From CAVWDI01 sp963793095 (lineage in GTDB: Bacteria; Chloroflexota; Anaerolineae; Anaerolineales; UBA4823): 64,000 bases of DNA. How positions within the stretch are numbered: position 1 is the first letter of the stretch; the number at the start of each line of letters is the position of its first letter. Below, in pieces: positions 54,811-63,703 of the stretch. The stretch lies in contig CAWBYY010000011.1 of the NCBI GenBank assembly GCA_963793095.1, positions 992,001 to 1,056,000 on the forward strand, read 5' to 3'. A program made the translations under genes and the position numbers. The notes under the pieces are model-generated. The model was not told the DNA's origin. It ran no database searches and saw only the letters and a list, made by a program, of their open reading frames with translations.

Positions 54811-55161
54811 TTTATATTGCTTTTATGGTTATTGATCTTATCAATATTTCAATTTCAGCCAACTTTACTGGCAGGAGAGGTATGAATTAATGATCACCAT
54901 GCAAAGATGAATCAAATAATGCCGGAAAGCATTACATAACTTTAGGAATAAGTTACATTATTCACACATTTTCAGGAAATGCGGACAAATATTTATAATG
55001 CAGTTTTCAATTGCAGATACATCATTGTTTCCGTTTCCCCATGAACCGGCAATAGCAGAATTGATGGGGATTTGAGCAGAGGGAGGAAATCATCTGAGCT
55101 CAGTCAAAAAGGTAGCCATGTAATCCACGGGCGGATGAAGATAATATTGTATATTCAGGCA
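54811..55161. other. Intergenic region
   Basis: 351 bp between divergent genes. A frame open from 55,072 runs into the next gene, but that gene's signal peptide starts at 55,162. I see no RNA gene, clear promoter or repeat. Confidence 0.5.
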
Positions 55162-57162
55162 ATGAGACAGCCATTTTCGGGTACGATAAAGGATTTATTC
55201 CTGTTCTTAATCCCATTCCTATTCGTGCCAGGATGTCACCGGGGAAACATGGAAGCCAGTAAAGACTTGAAAGACAGCCTGTTCCTGGAAAGGGTATTAT
55301 ACAATCATCCTGGACTAACCGTGGATCTTGGCGTGGGACTTTGGGCATGGCCCCTGCCGATGGACTATGATGGGGACGGAGATATGGACCTGCTGGTTTC
55401 CTGTACTGATGTTCCCTTCAATGGGCTGTACCTGTTTGAGAATCTTGCTGGTCCCGGAGAAATAATGCCCGTATTCGAACCACCTCTCCGGTTAGGACCA
55501 GGAAAAAAAAACCTCCAGGTATCTTATGTGGATGGAGATGCCAGGGTACTGGAGCGAGGAACGGAATACAGAAACTTTTCCACAGCCTTATATGACCAGC
55601 CGCTTGAAATATATCCAACTGCAAGCCTGGAAGAAGGACTGCATAAGATCAGGTTCAACCAATGGAAATTTGTGGATTATGAAAAGGACGGGGACCTGGA
55701 TATCATAGCCGGGATAGATGACTGGGAAGACTATGGATGGGATAATGCGTTTGACAGCAGTGGCAAATGGACCAACGGTCCCCTGCACGGTTTTTTATTT
55801 TTGCTGGAAAATGAAGATGGTAGGTACATTGAAAAAGGCAAAATCATGGCAGGAGGTCAGGCCGTTGATGTATATGGACTCCCATCCCCGAATATGGATG
55901 ATTTCGACGCGGATGGGGACCTGGATCTGATCTGTGGAGAATTTTTGGATGGCTTCACCTGGTTTGAGAACACCGGAACCAGGGAGGATCCAGTGTTTGC
56001 CGCGGGTAGGTCACTTGTGAATGAGCATGGCGCGATCAAAATGAACCTGGAAATGATCGTACCGGTGGGGGTGGACTGGGACGGTGACGGGGATATTGAC
56101 CTGGTCGTTGGTGAAGAAGACGGACGGATTGCCTGGATGGAAAATACCGGACGGGTAGAGAGGCAGATGCCCCTCTTCCGGGATCCGGTTTATTTCCAGC
56201 AAAAGGCGGGATTTGTAAAATTTGGGGCCCTGGTGACCCCTTTTTCGGTGGACTGGGACGGGGACGGGGATGAGGACCTGGTCTGCGGAAATACAGCCGG
56301 GAATATCGGTTTTATAGAGAACCTTGGAGAAGGAAAGCCCGGACCCCGATGGAATCAGCCAGTCAACCTGAAGGCCGGCGGTGAGCCTATACGGATCATG
56401 GCGGGTGATAGTGGTTCCATCCAGGGGCCTGCCGAAGCAAAATGGGGGTATACCACCTTGTCTGTTGCTGACTGGAACCATGACGGACTGAAAGACATCA
56501 TTGCCAACTCCATATGGGGGAAGGTTATATGGTACGAAAATACAGGTGCCCCAGGGATGCCGGTGTTCAGCCCTTCCCAGCCAGTTCGCATGGTCGATGC
56601 AGAAGGCACCCCAAAACCGGAATGGAACTGGTGGGACCCTGAACCGGGAGAGCTGGTCACCCAATGGCGGACCACTCCCTTTGCGGTGGACTGGAACAGG
56701 GATGGTTTGACAGACCTGATCATGTTGGACCAGGAAGGTTACCTGTCCTATTATGAGCGGATCGAAAAGGGCGGCGCGCTGGTCCTGTCCCCGGGTCGAC
56801 GGATCTTTTACGTAGAGCAATCCTCGGGCTATAATGCGAAACATACCACTACACGGGAGGAAGGGGGATTGCTCAGGCTCAATACGGAGTCCTACGGAAG
56901 CAGTGGCCGGAGGAAGATCTGCCTGGTGGACTGGGATGGGGACAATGACCTGGATCTGCTTGTCAACAGCATCAATGTTTCCCTGCTTGAAAATACAGGG
57001 AGCCGGAATGGGAAAGTAATTTTCCAGGACCGGGGACCTATCTCCGGATCAATACTGGCGGGACACACGACATCGCCGGCAGTGGTGGACTGGAACGGCA
57101 ATGGTATCCCGGACCTACTGATTGGTGCAGAGGATGGTTTCCTTTATTATGCCAAAAGATAG
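55162..57162 (+). CDS. FG-GAP/VCBS repeat lipoprotein
   Basis: A 666-residue surface protein from the ATG at 55162 (lipobox LFVPGC). At least seven Ca2+-loop repeats of the form DxDGDGDxDL are visible (DYDGDGDMDLLV, DFDADGDLDLICG, DWDGDGDIDLVVG, DWDGDGDEDLVCG, DWDGDNDLDLLV, and DWNRDGLTDLIM variants), spaced ~60-110 residues as blades of a beta-propeller. Such proteins often bind or cleave polysaccharide outside the cell, but no enzyme domain is seen. Confidence 0.88.
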   Translation: MRQPFSGTIKDLFLFLIPFLFVPGCHRGNMEASKDLKDSLFLERVLYNHPGLTVDLGVGLWAWPLPMDYDGDGDMDLLVSCTDVPFNGLYLFENLAGPGEIMPVFEPPLRLGPGKKNLQVSYVDGDARVLERGTEYRNFSTALYDQPLEIYPTASLEEGLHKIRFNQWKFVDYEKDGDLDIIAGIDDWEDYGWDNAFDSSGKWTNGPLHGFLFLLENEDGRYIEKGKIMAGGQAVDVYGLPSPNMDDFDADGDLDLICGEFLDGFTWFENTGTREDPVFAAGRSLVNEHGAIKMNLEMIVPVGVDWDGDGDIDLVVGEEDGRIAWMENTGRVERQMPLFRDPVYFQQKAGFVKFGALVTPFSVDWDGDGDEDLVCGNTAGNIGFIENLGEGKPGPRWNQPVNLKAGGEPIRIMAGDSGSIQGPAEAKWGYTTLSVADWNHDGLKDIIANSIWGKVIWYENTGAPGMPVFSPSQPVRMVDAEGTPKPEWNWWDPEPGELVTQWRTTPFAVDWNRDGLTDLIMLDQEGYLSYYERIEKGGALVLSPGRRIFYVEQSSGYNAKHTTTREEGGLLRLNTESYGSSGRRKICLVDWDGDNDLDLLVNSINVSLLENTGSRNGKVIFQDRGPISGSILAGHTTSPAVVDWNGNGIPDLLIGAEDGFLYYAKR

Positions 57163-57210
57163 GTCCAGGAGACTGGTCCACAGGGTATACAATGATAGCA
57201 ATAATACTGC

Positions 57211-57975
57211 TTATTTCATCTGCTCTGCTTCTTTCTTGGTTGTCAGGATGCTTACAACATTTGGATCATTCTCCAGATTCACGGTTGTTTCTCCTTTCTT
57301 GGGGAAATCATGCTGATTGACCACATATCGGATGGCCTCGAGACGGGCAGTATCTTTATTGTTCCCCTTGATAACCACCCATGGACAGTATGCTGTTGAT
57401 GTTTTCTCAAACATCCTTTCTTTATAACTGGTAAATTCTTTCCATTTCTGCTGGGCGACGACATCCACCGTGCTAAGTTTCCATTGTTTCAGAGGATTTT
57501 TCTTCCTGTTTCCCAGGCGTTTTTGCTGCTCCTTGTTATCAATGGAGAACCAGAACTTAATAATCTTGATCCCATCTTCGACCAGGATTTTTTCAATCTG
57601 TGTAACTTCATTTATGAACCGGTTATACTGCTCAGGTGTACAGAATCCCATAACAGGTTCAACAACAGCCCGGTTGTACCAGCTCCTGTCAAAAAAAGCG
57701 ATCTGGCCGGGATCCGGCAAGTGCTCGATATATCGCTGGAAAAACCATTGTCCCCTTTCTATCTCTGTGGGTTTGCTCAGGGCGACAATCCGGTACCAGC
57801 GGGGATTCAAATAGCGTACAAACCGCATAATACCTCCCCCTTTACCCGCCGTGTCCCGTCCCTCAAAAATAATCAACAACCGCATGTTTGTTTCATGGAT
57901 ATGGGTTTGAAGCCTTACAAGCTCAGTCTGCAGGCTGATATACTCCGGGTTATTTTCTAATGAGTGCAGTTTCAT
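57211..57975 (-). CDS. ppk2: Polyphosphate kinase 2
   Basis: A 254-residue PPK2 that transfers phosphate between polyphosphate and nucleotides. Walker A is FEGRDTAGKGGGI, Walker B FFDRSWYNRAVVEP, and the lid has RKKNPLKQWKLST. One-domain length as in class I enzymes. It is convergent with the FG-GAP gene. Likely role: energy or nucleotide balance under stress. Confidence 0.94.
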   Translation of the reverse strand: MKLHSLENNPEYISLQTELVRLQTHIHETNMRLLIIFEGRDTAGKGGGIMRFVRYLNPRWYRIVALSKPTEIERGQWFFQRYIEHLPDPGQIAFFDRSWYNRAVVEPVMGFCTPEQYNRFINEVTQIEKILVEDGIKIIKFWFSIDNKEQQKRLGNRKKNPLKQWKLSTVDVVAQQKWKEFTSYKERMFEKTSTAYCPWVVIKGNNKDTARLEAIRYVVNQHDFPKKGETTVNLENDPNVVSILTTKKEAEQMK

Positions 57976-58122
57976 GTTCCCAAGTTATGCTTTCTGTTTA
58001 AACAGTACAAATCCATCTTAACGGACTTTTCAGTCTTTGTTAAAAAATCGGGGAATATTTTCTTACCTTGAAGGCTAATAGAGTATTAGCTCCCACAGCA
58101 CCCCATTCGAAAAAGCCTGCCA

Positions 58123-60528
58123 ATGTTCAGGATATATCTTCTCATAGCCATTCGGAATTTGTTGAACCAGCGTGTTTCTTCATTTGTAAATATACTTGGA
58201 CTCGCCATCGGGATGGCGGCATTTATCCTGATCATCCAGTATGTTAGATATGAGCTCAGCTATGATGATTTCCATGCAAAGGGGGAAAGGATATTCCGTG
58301 TTCAACAGGACCGGTACAACAAGGGAGTGGTCACCACCCAGTGGGCGGCTGGTGCTTCTGCAGTGGGACAGGCACTTTATGAAAACTTCCCTGAGATGGA
58401 AAATTTTACCAGGATCAAGATATGGGGAGGGATATTCAGTCTGGGGGAGAAAAAGTTCAGGGAGGAGAAGGTCTATATTGCCGATACTTCTTTTTTCCAG
58501 GTATTTTCCTTTAACCTGCTGGAAGGTGATCCGGTTACTTCACTTGAGAATCCAATGGAAATGGTGGTTTCTGAGTCCATGGCTCATAAATATTTCGGTG
58601 ATGAAGACCCGATCGGGAAGAGCCTCCGCTTTCGCGGGAGCTATGATTTCATGATAACAGGCATCTTCAGGGATGTCCCGAAAAACTCACATCTTAAGCC
58701 GGATTTTGTGCTTTCCTGGGCAACCATTGTACAATTCCTGGGTGCAGACGTCAATACCTCCTGGCAAAGGGACACTTACTTTAATTACATCCTCCTCAAC
58801 CCGGCTAGCGATTACAAAGATTTCGAGGCGAAGATCCCTGCATTTATTGAAAAGGAAATCGGAGAGGAATTGAAACAGTGGGATATGGAGGTGGTTTATA
58901 ACCTGCAGCCATTGAGAAGTATCCATCTGAATTCGGATTTCATGTTCGAGGCCGAACCCAATGGTAGTGCCAGCTCAGTGTATGCCCTGCTGGTGATCTC
59001 TATCTTCCTGATAGTCATCGCCTGGATCAACTATATCAACCTGACCAGCTCGAGGTCTCTCGAAAGGGCCAGGGAGGTGGGTATGCGGAAGGTATCAGGT
59101 GCCCTCCGAAAGCAGCTTCTTGCGCAGTTCCTGCTTGAATCGGTCCTTGTGAACCTCCTGGCCATGATCCTGGCAATAATCCTGGTCAACGTCCTCAATC
59201 CATATTTCAACCTGCTGACCGGTATGCAGCCTAATTATAGCATTCAGCAAAATACCTGGTTCTGGGCTGCCATACTGTTAATTTTCTTTTTTGGCGCCTT
59301 CCTTTCCGGGATCTATCCTGCCCTCTTACTTTCATCCTTCAAGCCCACCACGGTTTTCCAGGGAGTATCTGAGTTGAAGATCGGCGGACTAGGAATAAGG
59401 AGGATACTGGTGATCTTCCAGTTTGCATCTTCCCTGCTCATGATCGCAGGCACACTTACCTTCTACAGGCAGATCTCCTTTATGAAGAATTATGACCTTG
59501 GGGTGGATATTGAAAATGCGCTTGTTTTGCGTGGACCCATTGTTAGGGACTCAACTTACGAGGAAACTTTCAATGCTTTCAAATCAGAACTCACGCGTCA
59601 AACGGATATAGAAATGGTCACTGCCTCTACTTCTGTTCCAGGCCGCCAGCCATCGTGGAATGTAGGTGGGATCCGCCGGATTAATGCGGGACCGGAAGAA
59701 AGTAACCAGTACCGTATCATTGGGATCGACTTCAATTTTATTGATTTTTACGGCCTGAGTATTCTTGAGGGCAGGAATTTTTCTGAAAATTTCGGACGGA
59801 ACAGCGAAACCGTACTGTTTAATGAAAGCGCCACCCGGCTTATGGGATTCGAGGACTTTACCGCTGCCATTAATGCTCCCATTTTTTTCTTGGGCGACAC
59901 TTTCAATATTGTGGGTATTGTGAAGGATTATCATCAGGAAGGGCTAAAGGCAAACAAAGAGCCTCTTGTCTTCCGATTTTTCAGGAATATCCCTAATTAT
60001 TATTCGATCAAAGTAAATCCAGATAATATACAAGGAGTCATTTCACAGGTGGAGGAACAGTGGCGCATCTTCTTCCCTCAAAATCCCTTCGAATATTTCT
60101 TCCTTGAGGATTACTATAATGAACAATACCGGAACGAGACCAGGTTCGGCAGGGTATTCAGCCTTTTTGCCCTGCTGGCCATCATCATAGCCTGCCTGGG
60201 ATTGTACGGGCTTTCTTCTTATACCACCATACAACGGACACGCGAGATCGGAATCAGGAAGGTACTTGGATCCTCTTCCGGGAATGCCGTCCTGCTGCTG
60301 ATAAGATATTTCCTGATCCAGGTGCTGATCGCTGTACCCATTGGTCTGGGTACAGGATATTTTATGATGTCAAACTGGATAAAGAACTTTGCCTTCCGGA
60401 TAAATATTGGTTGGTGGTTTTTCGTGATACCGATCCTTCTGGTTACCCTAATAGCCATCCTCACCGTCAGTTCACAGGTGATCAAAACAGCCAGTGTAAA
60501 CCCGGTGAAGTCATTGCGGCACGAATAA
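58123..60528 (+). CDS. FtsX-like/MacB-type ABC transporter permease
   Basis: An 801-residue permease with two halves, each an extracellular MacB_PCD domain and an FtsX membrane domain; about eight helices (VNILGLAIGMAAFILIIQYV at the start, SIFLIVIAWINYINLTSS, and four near the end including FFVIPILLVTLIAILTV). Sequence marks are SYDDFHAKGERIFRVQQDRY and TREIGIRKVLGSSSGNAVLL. These Bacteroidota permeases are commonly found without an adjacent ATPase, and none is visible here. Substrate unknown. Confidence 0.92.
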   Translation: MFRIYLLIAIRNLLNQRVSSFVNILGLAIGMAAFILIIQYVRYELSYDDFHAKGERIFRVQQDRYNKGVVTTQWAAGASAVGQALYENFPEMENFTRIKIWGGIFSLGEKKFREEKVYIADTSFFQVFSFNLLEGDPVTSLENPMEMVVSESMAHKYFGDEDPIGKSLRFRGSYDFMITGIFRDVPKNSHLKPDFVLSWATIVQFLGADVNTSWQRDTYFNYILLNPASDYKDFEAKIPAFIEKEIGEELKQWDMEVVYNLQPLRSIHLNSDFMFEAEPNGSASSVYALLVISIFLIVIAWINYINLTSSRSLERAREVGMRKVSGALRKQLLAQFLLESVLVNLLAMILAIILVNVLNPYFNLLTGMQPNYSIQQNTWFWAAILLIFFFGAFLSGIYPALLLSSFKPTTVFQGVSELKIGGLGIRRILVIFQFASSLLMIAGTLTFYRQISFMKNYDLGVDIENALVLRGPIVRDSTYEETFNAFKSELTRQTDIEMVTASTSVPGRQPSWNVGGIRRINAGPEESNQYRIIGIDFNFIDFYGLSILEGRNFSENFGRNSETVLFNESATRLMGFEDFTAAINAPIFFLGDTFNIVGIVKDYHQEGLKANKEPLVFRFFRNIPNYYSIKVNPDNIQGVISQVEEQWRIFFPQNPFEYFFLEDYYNEQYRNETRFGRVFSLFALLAIIIACLGLYGLSSYTTIQRTREIGIRKVLGSSSGNAVLLLIRYFLIQVLIAVPIGLGTGYFMMSNWIKNFAFRINIGWWFFVIPILLVTLIAILTVSSQVIKTASVNPVKSLRHE

Positions 60529-60531
60529 TAA

Positions 60532-62025
60532 TTATATTGCCCAACCTTCCCGGTATGTGTGCTTTATCCATTCACTGGCCATCTCCTGGGCGCTGAACTC
60601 CTCCCACTCTGGTTCGGCAAAGCGCTTCTCGATATCATCGGTGTAACTATCGGATTGTTTCCGAAACTTCATTTTTTCATCCGTACCGATGTTCTTTATT
60701 TTCATCTTCTTCCCGTCCCATATCAGTTTCCTGCTCAGTTGCTGCAGGCGTATGGCCAGGTTCCCCAACAGGACCGTCTCTGTTTCAGGTCCGGCGTAAT
60801 CAAAACTGGCACAGGCTTCCTTGCGGTCTTTGTGATCTTCTTTACATGCCCTCACCCAGTCCATCTCATGCCTTCCTCCACCCAGGGGATCATCCTTGAC
60901 CCGCTCCAATGTCTCTTCAGGTTCAGGGAAATCTTTATCCAGGGGAAGCAGCTTATAATTACCTCCATAATTTGCAGTAACAATCTTTCCCTTTGTGCCG
61001 ACAAACAGGCAGCCCCCTGACCAATCCCCCATGACCTCTCCATCGGGAAGTTCCTCCGGACGGGTTGGCCGGATCCCTCCATCGGACCAGGTAAATTTAA
61101 CTTCGGGCAGGGCCAGATTGGGAAGATCTTTCCTGGCAGGAAAAGCATACTCAATCCGGGATGCCACAGGCGGACTTTCCCTGTTCACCGGAGTGGAACT
61201 TGCTTCGACACTAGACGGAGAACCCAGTTTCAAGGCATAAAACGGAAGATCCATGACATGGCAACCCATATCCCCGAGAGCGCCTGTTCCAAAATCCCAC
61301 CATCCCCGCCAGTCCCAGGGTGTATAAGCAGGATGGTATGGCCTCCATGGTGCCGGTCCCAGGAATAGGTCCCAGTCCAGTGTCTCCGGAACCGCCACTT
61401 TCTCAGTCGGCCTTTCTAAGCCCTGGGGCCAGATGGGCCGGTTTGTCCAGGTATGGCACTCCCGGATCTCCCCTATCGCGCCACTCCATATATATTCCGT
61501 TACCTTTCGCACCTCGTCATTGGAATGTCCTTCAATGCCCATCTGGGTTGCAACTTTGTATTTCCTGGCGGCAAGGGTAAGCTGGCGGGCCTCCCATACA
61601 GAGTGGGTCAATGGTTTCTGAACATAGACATGTTTGCCCGCCTGCATGGCCAGCAGTGCCGGCAAGGCATGGGTATGATCAGGAGTGGCTATTATGCAGG
61701 CATCTATATCCTTCTGTTCATCAAGCATCCTGCGATAATCCTTCCATTTTTTTGCATTTGGATATGTTTCGAATACTCTGGAGGCATAATTCCAGTCCAC
61801 ATCACAGAGGGCCACGATGTTCTGGCCCACCACGTTTTTGAGGTTCGCTGAGCCTTTTCCACCGATACCGATACCAGCGATATTCAATTTGTCGCTGGGC
61901 GCAATATGGCCCAGTCCACTTATCACGTGGCTGGGAAGGATGGTTAATCCAACAGCTGCTGCTGCTGAACGGCCAATAAAAGCTCTGCGGGTAAGGGAAT
62001 TTTTTGAAGAATGATTTGCTTTCAT
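60532..62025 (-). CDS. Tat-exported Gfo/Idh/MocA-family oxidoreductase
   Basis: A 497-residue NAD(P)-type oxidoreductase with a twin-arginine signal (LTRRAFIGRSAAAAVGLTIL). It has a Rossmann start (KLNIAGIGIGGKGSANLKNV), DACIIATPDHTHALPALLAM, AGKHVYVQKPLTHSVWEARQ, and DFGTGALGDMGCHVMDLPFY. Such exported members are common in Bacteroidota glycan loci and act on sugars in the periplasm, often with tightly held cofactor. It is convergent with the permease gene, three bases apart. Confidence 0.93.
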   Translation of the reverse strand: MKANHSSKNSLTRRAFIGRSAAAAVGLTILPSHVISGLGHIAPSDKLNIAGIGIGGKGSANLKNVVGQNIVALCDVDWNYASRVFETYPNAKKWKDYRRMLDEQKDIDACIIATPDHTHALPALLAMQAGKHVYVQKPLTHSVWEARQLTLAARKYKVATQMGIEGHSNDEVRKVTEYIWSGAIGEIRECHTWTNRPIWPQGLERPTEKVAVPETLDWDLFLGPAPWRPYHPAYTPWDWRGWWDFGTGALGDMGCHVMDLPFYALKLGSPSSVEASSTPVNRESPPVASRIEYAFPARKDLPNLALPEVKFTWSDGGIRPTRPEELPDGEVMGDWSGGCLFVGTKGKIVTANYGGNYKLLPLDKDFPEPEETLERVKDDPLGGGRHEMDWVRACKEDHKDRKEACASFDYAGPETETVLLGNLAIRLQQLSRKLIWDGKKMKIKNIGTDEKMKFRKQSDSYTDDIEKRFAEPEWEEFSAQEMASEWIKHTYREGWAI

Positions 62026-62352
62026 AATATGAATAAATTTATAACAGGCGTTTAGTTATCCATAAATATACACAATTCGAAGCTTATCATTCCATTCGGC
62101 ACTACCCTGGTTTACAGATTGCAGGTAAACAAAGAGTTCACATCCTATTCCGTGACATGGATCATACCGCCTTACGAAGTTATTGTCTTTCCATTTAGAT
62201 TTTCCACCTACTTGAGATGGTTCGTGAAATTGCGTGTAGTGTTACCAATCCCATTTTAAATTAATTACAGTAGGAGTTATGGTAGGAATCTGCTTGTGCA
62301 AATATACAGCGTGTATATATTCCCGAGTTAGCCCAATTGATTTTATGACCTT
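62026..62352. other. AT-rich intergenic region
   Basis: 327 bp between divergent genes. Apart from the operator array that begins at 62,353 I see no RNA gene, ORF or repeat. Confidence 0.5.
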
Positions 62353-62416
62353 AGCCTTAATTTAAATTTGTAATTTTAAGGTTAAAGCCTTAATTTTGTT
62401 AGATAATTTTAAGGCT
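62353..62416 (+). promoter_or_regulatory. Duplicated 33-bp operator upstream of the mobile mystery A/B pair
   Basis: Two tandem copies (62353-62385, 62386-62418) each hold AGCCTTAA, a 15-bp AT-rich spacer, and TTAAGG(T/C)T. Half-sites are 62353-62360, 62376-62383, 62386-62393 and 62409-62416. The equal spacing and their position over the promoter suggest binding sites of the HTH protein encoded just downstream. Confidence 0.8.
62367..62398 (+). promoter_or_regulatory. Bacteroidota promoter inside the operator
   Basis: -33 TTTG at 62367-62370, 20 bp, and -7 TAATTTTG at 62391-62398, an exact match to TTTG-N19-21-TAnnTTTG. It would start transcription at about 62,403-62,406, 20 bases before the ATG. 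Confidence 0.7.
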
Positions 62417-62424
62417 ATACCCTT

Positions 62425-62883
62425 ATGAAAAAGAGAAATCTTATACAAGCTCAGCTTGACAAGAAATTAATTCAATTTAATAATCTTGAAAAATTAGTTG
62501 TTCCTCCTAATGGCTGGATTTATTCAATTAGAAAAGGAATCAATATGTCACTAAGACAACTGGGTAAAAGATTATCCATTACTCCTCAAAGTGTTAAAGA
62601 AATTGAAGAAAGAGAAAAGACTGGGACAATCTCTTTAAAAGTACTTAAACAAGTAGCTGCTGCATTGGATATGTATTTTGTATATGGGTTTATTCCGAAA
62701 GATAAAACTCTTGCCAAGATGGTAGAAAAAAGAGCTCTCGAACTGGCGAAACAAATTGTTGAGAGAACCTCAATTCAAATGACTCTTGAGGATCAAAAAA
62801 TCAATGAAATCAGATTAAAACAGGCAGTAAAAGAAAAAGCTGGGGAACTTACAAAAGAAATACCATCGATATTATGGGATTAG
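62425..62883 (+). CDS. Mobile mystery protein A (HTH, antitoxin-like)
   Basis: A 152-residue DNA-binding protein. Its helix-turn-helix is SLRQLGKRLSITPQSVKEIE, followed by GTISLKVLKQVAAALDMYFV and YGFIPKDKTLAKMVEKRA, as in mobile mystery protein A (TIGR02612), always found upstream of a Fic partner. The next gene starts inside its last codons (10-bp overlap). Probable autoregulator through the duplicated operator and probable antitoxin. The DNA is much more AT-rich than its neighbours, which suggests transfer. Confidence 0.92.
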   Translation: MKKRNLIQAQLDKKLIQFNNLEKLVVPPNGWIYSIRKGINMSLRQLGKRLSITPQSVKEIEEREKTGTISLKVLKQVAAALDMYFVYGFIPKDKTLAKMVEKRALELAKQIVERTSIQMTLEDQKINEIRLKQAVKEKAGELTKEIPSILWD

Positions 62884-63470
62884 ATCTGGATTATATTAAA
62901 GGGCAGTCTCCGATTGATGAAGATGAAAAAGAAGGTCTGAAGATTAAAACTATTTCGACAAGAGGGGAATTAGATGAATTTGAACAATCAAATATTGAGG
63001 ATGCCCTTGAATGGAGTTTAAAAAACAAATTCTCTGCGGACCGAATTTTAACCGTTGATTTTATAAAAGAAGTTCATAAAAAAATGTTCTCAGAAGTCTG
63101 GAACTGGGCAGGAATATTTAGAAAATCAAATAAAAATATTGGAGTTGATAAACATCAAATTCACTCACAATTATTATCGTTGCTGGATGATTGTAAATTC
63201 TGGATCAAAAATAAAACCTATAGTGAAGATGAAATAGCGATTAGGTTTAAATACAGATTGGTAAAAATACATCCCTTCCCAAACGGAAATGGTCGTCATT
63301 CAAGGCTATGTGCAGATATTCTAATATCACATGTATTTAATAAATCCGTATTCACATGGGGTGGTGAAGATCTAACTAAACACAATGAAAATAGAGACAG
63401 GTATCTTGCAGCTATCCATAAAGCTGATAAAGAATTAATAGAACCACTTATTACTTTCGCTAGATCTTGA
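62874..63470 (+). CDS. Mobile mystery protein B (Fic-domain protein)
   Basis: A 198-residue Fic protein. The catalytic motif is HPFPNGNGRHSR; the acidic residue after HPFx that usually binds Mg2+ is Asn here. The Fic fold is supported by the SEVWNWAGIFRKSNKNIGVD flap and FKYRLVKI before the motif. Fic enzymes usually attach AMP or another phosphate-containing group to targets. The Asn may mean a different reaction or a low-activity form, and mobile mystery B proteins may share it as a family trait. Overlap with gene A signals translational coupling. Confidence 0.92.
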   Translation: MGLDLDYIKGQSPIDEDEKEGLKIKTISTRGELDEFEQSNIEDALEWSLKNKFSADRILTVDFIKEVHKKMFSEVWNWAGIFRKSNKNIGVDKHQIHSQLLSLLDDCKFWIKNKTYSEDEIAIRFKYRLVKIHPFPNGNGRHSRLCADILISHVFNKSVFTWGGEDLTKHNENRDRYLAAIHKADKELIEPLITFARS

Positions 63471-63703
63471 ATACATAAGAAACACAAGTTTTCGTTGAGG
63501 GGTCTCTACAGAATGATTGAGGGTCAAACAAAATGCTCCTTAATATATATTACTCTTTGCAGAAAACTATGAGCATTGACTTGTTTCCCTGCTTTTCCTT
63601 CCGCCGCCTTCGCCATAAACCGAATTTTCCGTATATTATTTGCTCAAAGTTCATTCCACGGAATGTCTTCTGATGTTAAATATCATGATAAAAATAAAAT
63701 CAA

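Noticed and set aside
56011..56844. A 277-codon minus-strand frame opposite the FG-GAP gene
   Set aside because: Antisense of DxDGDGD repeats; no recognisable domain.
62874..62960. An intramolecular Fic inhibitory motif (S/T)xxxE(G/N)
   Set aside because: Segments such as STRGELDEF come close but the G/N after Glu is missing; inhibition, if any, would come from the partner.
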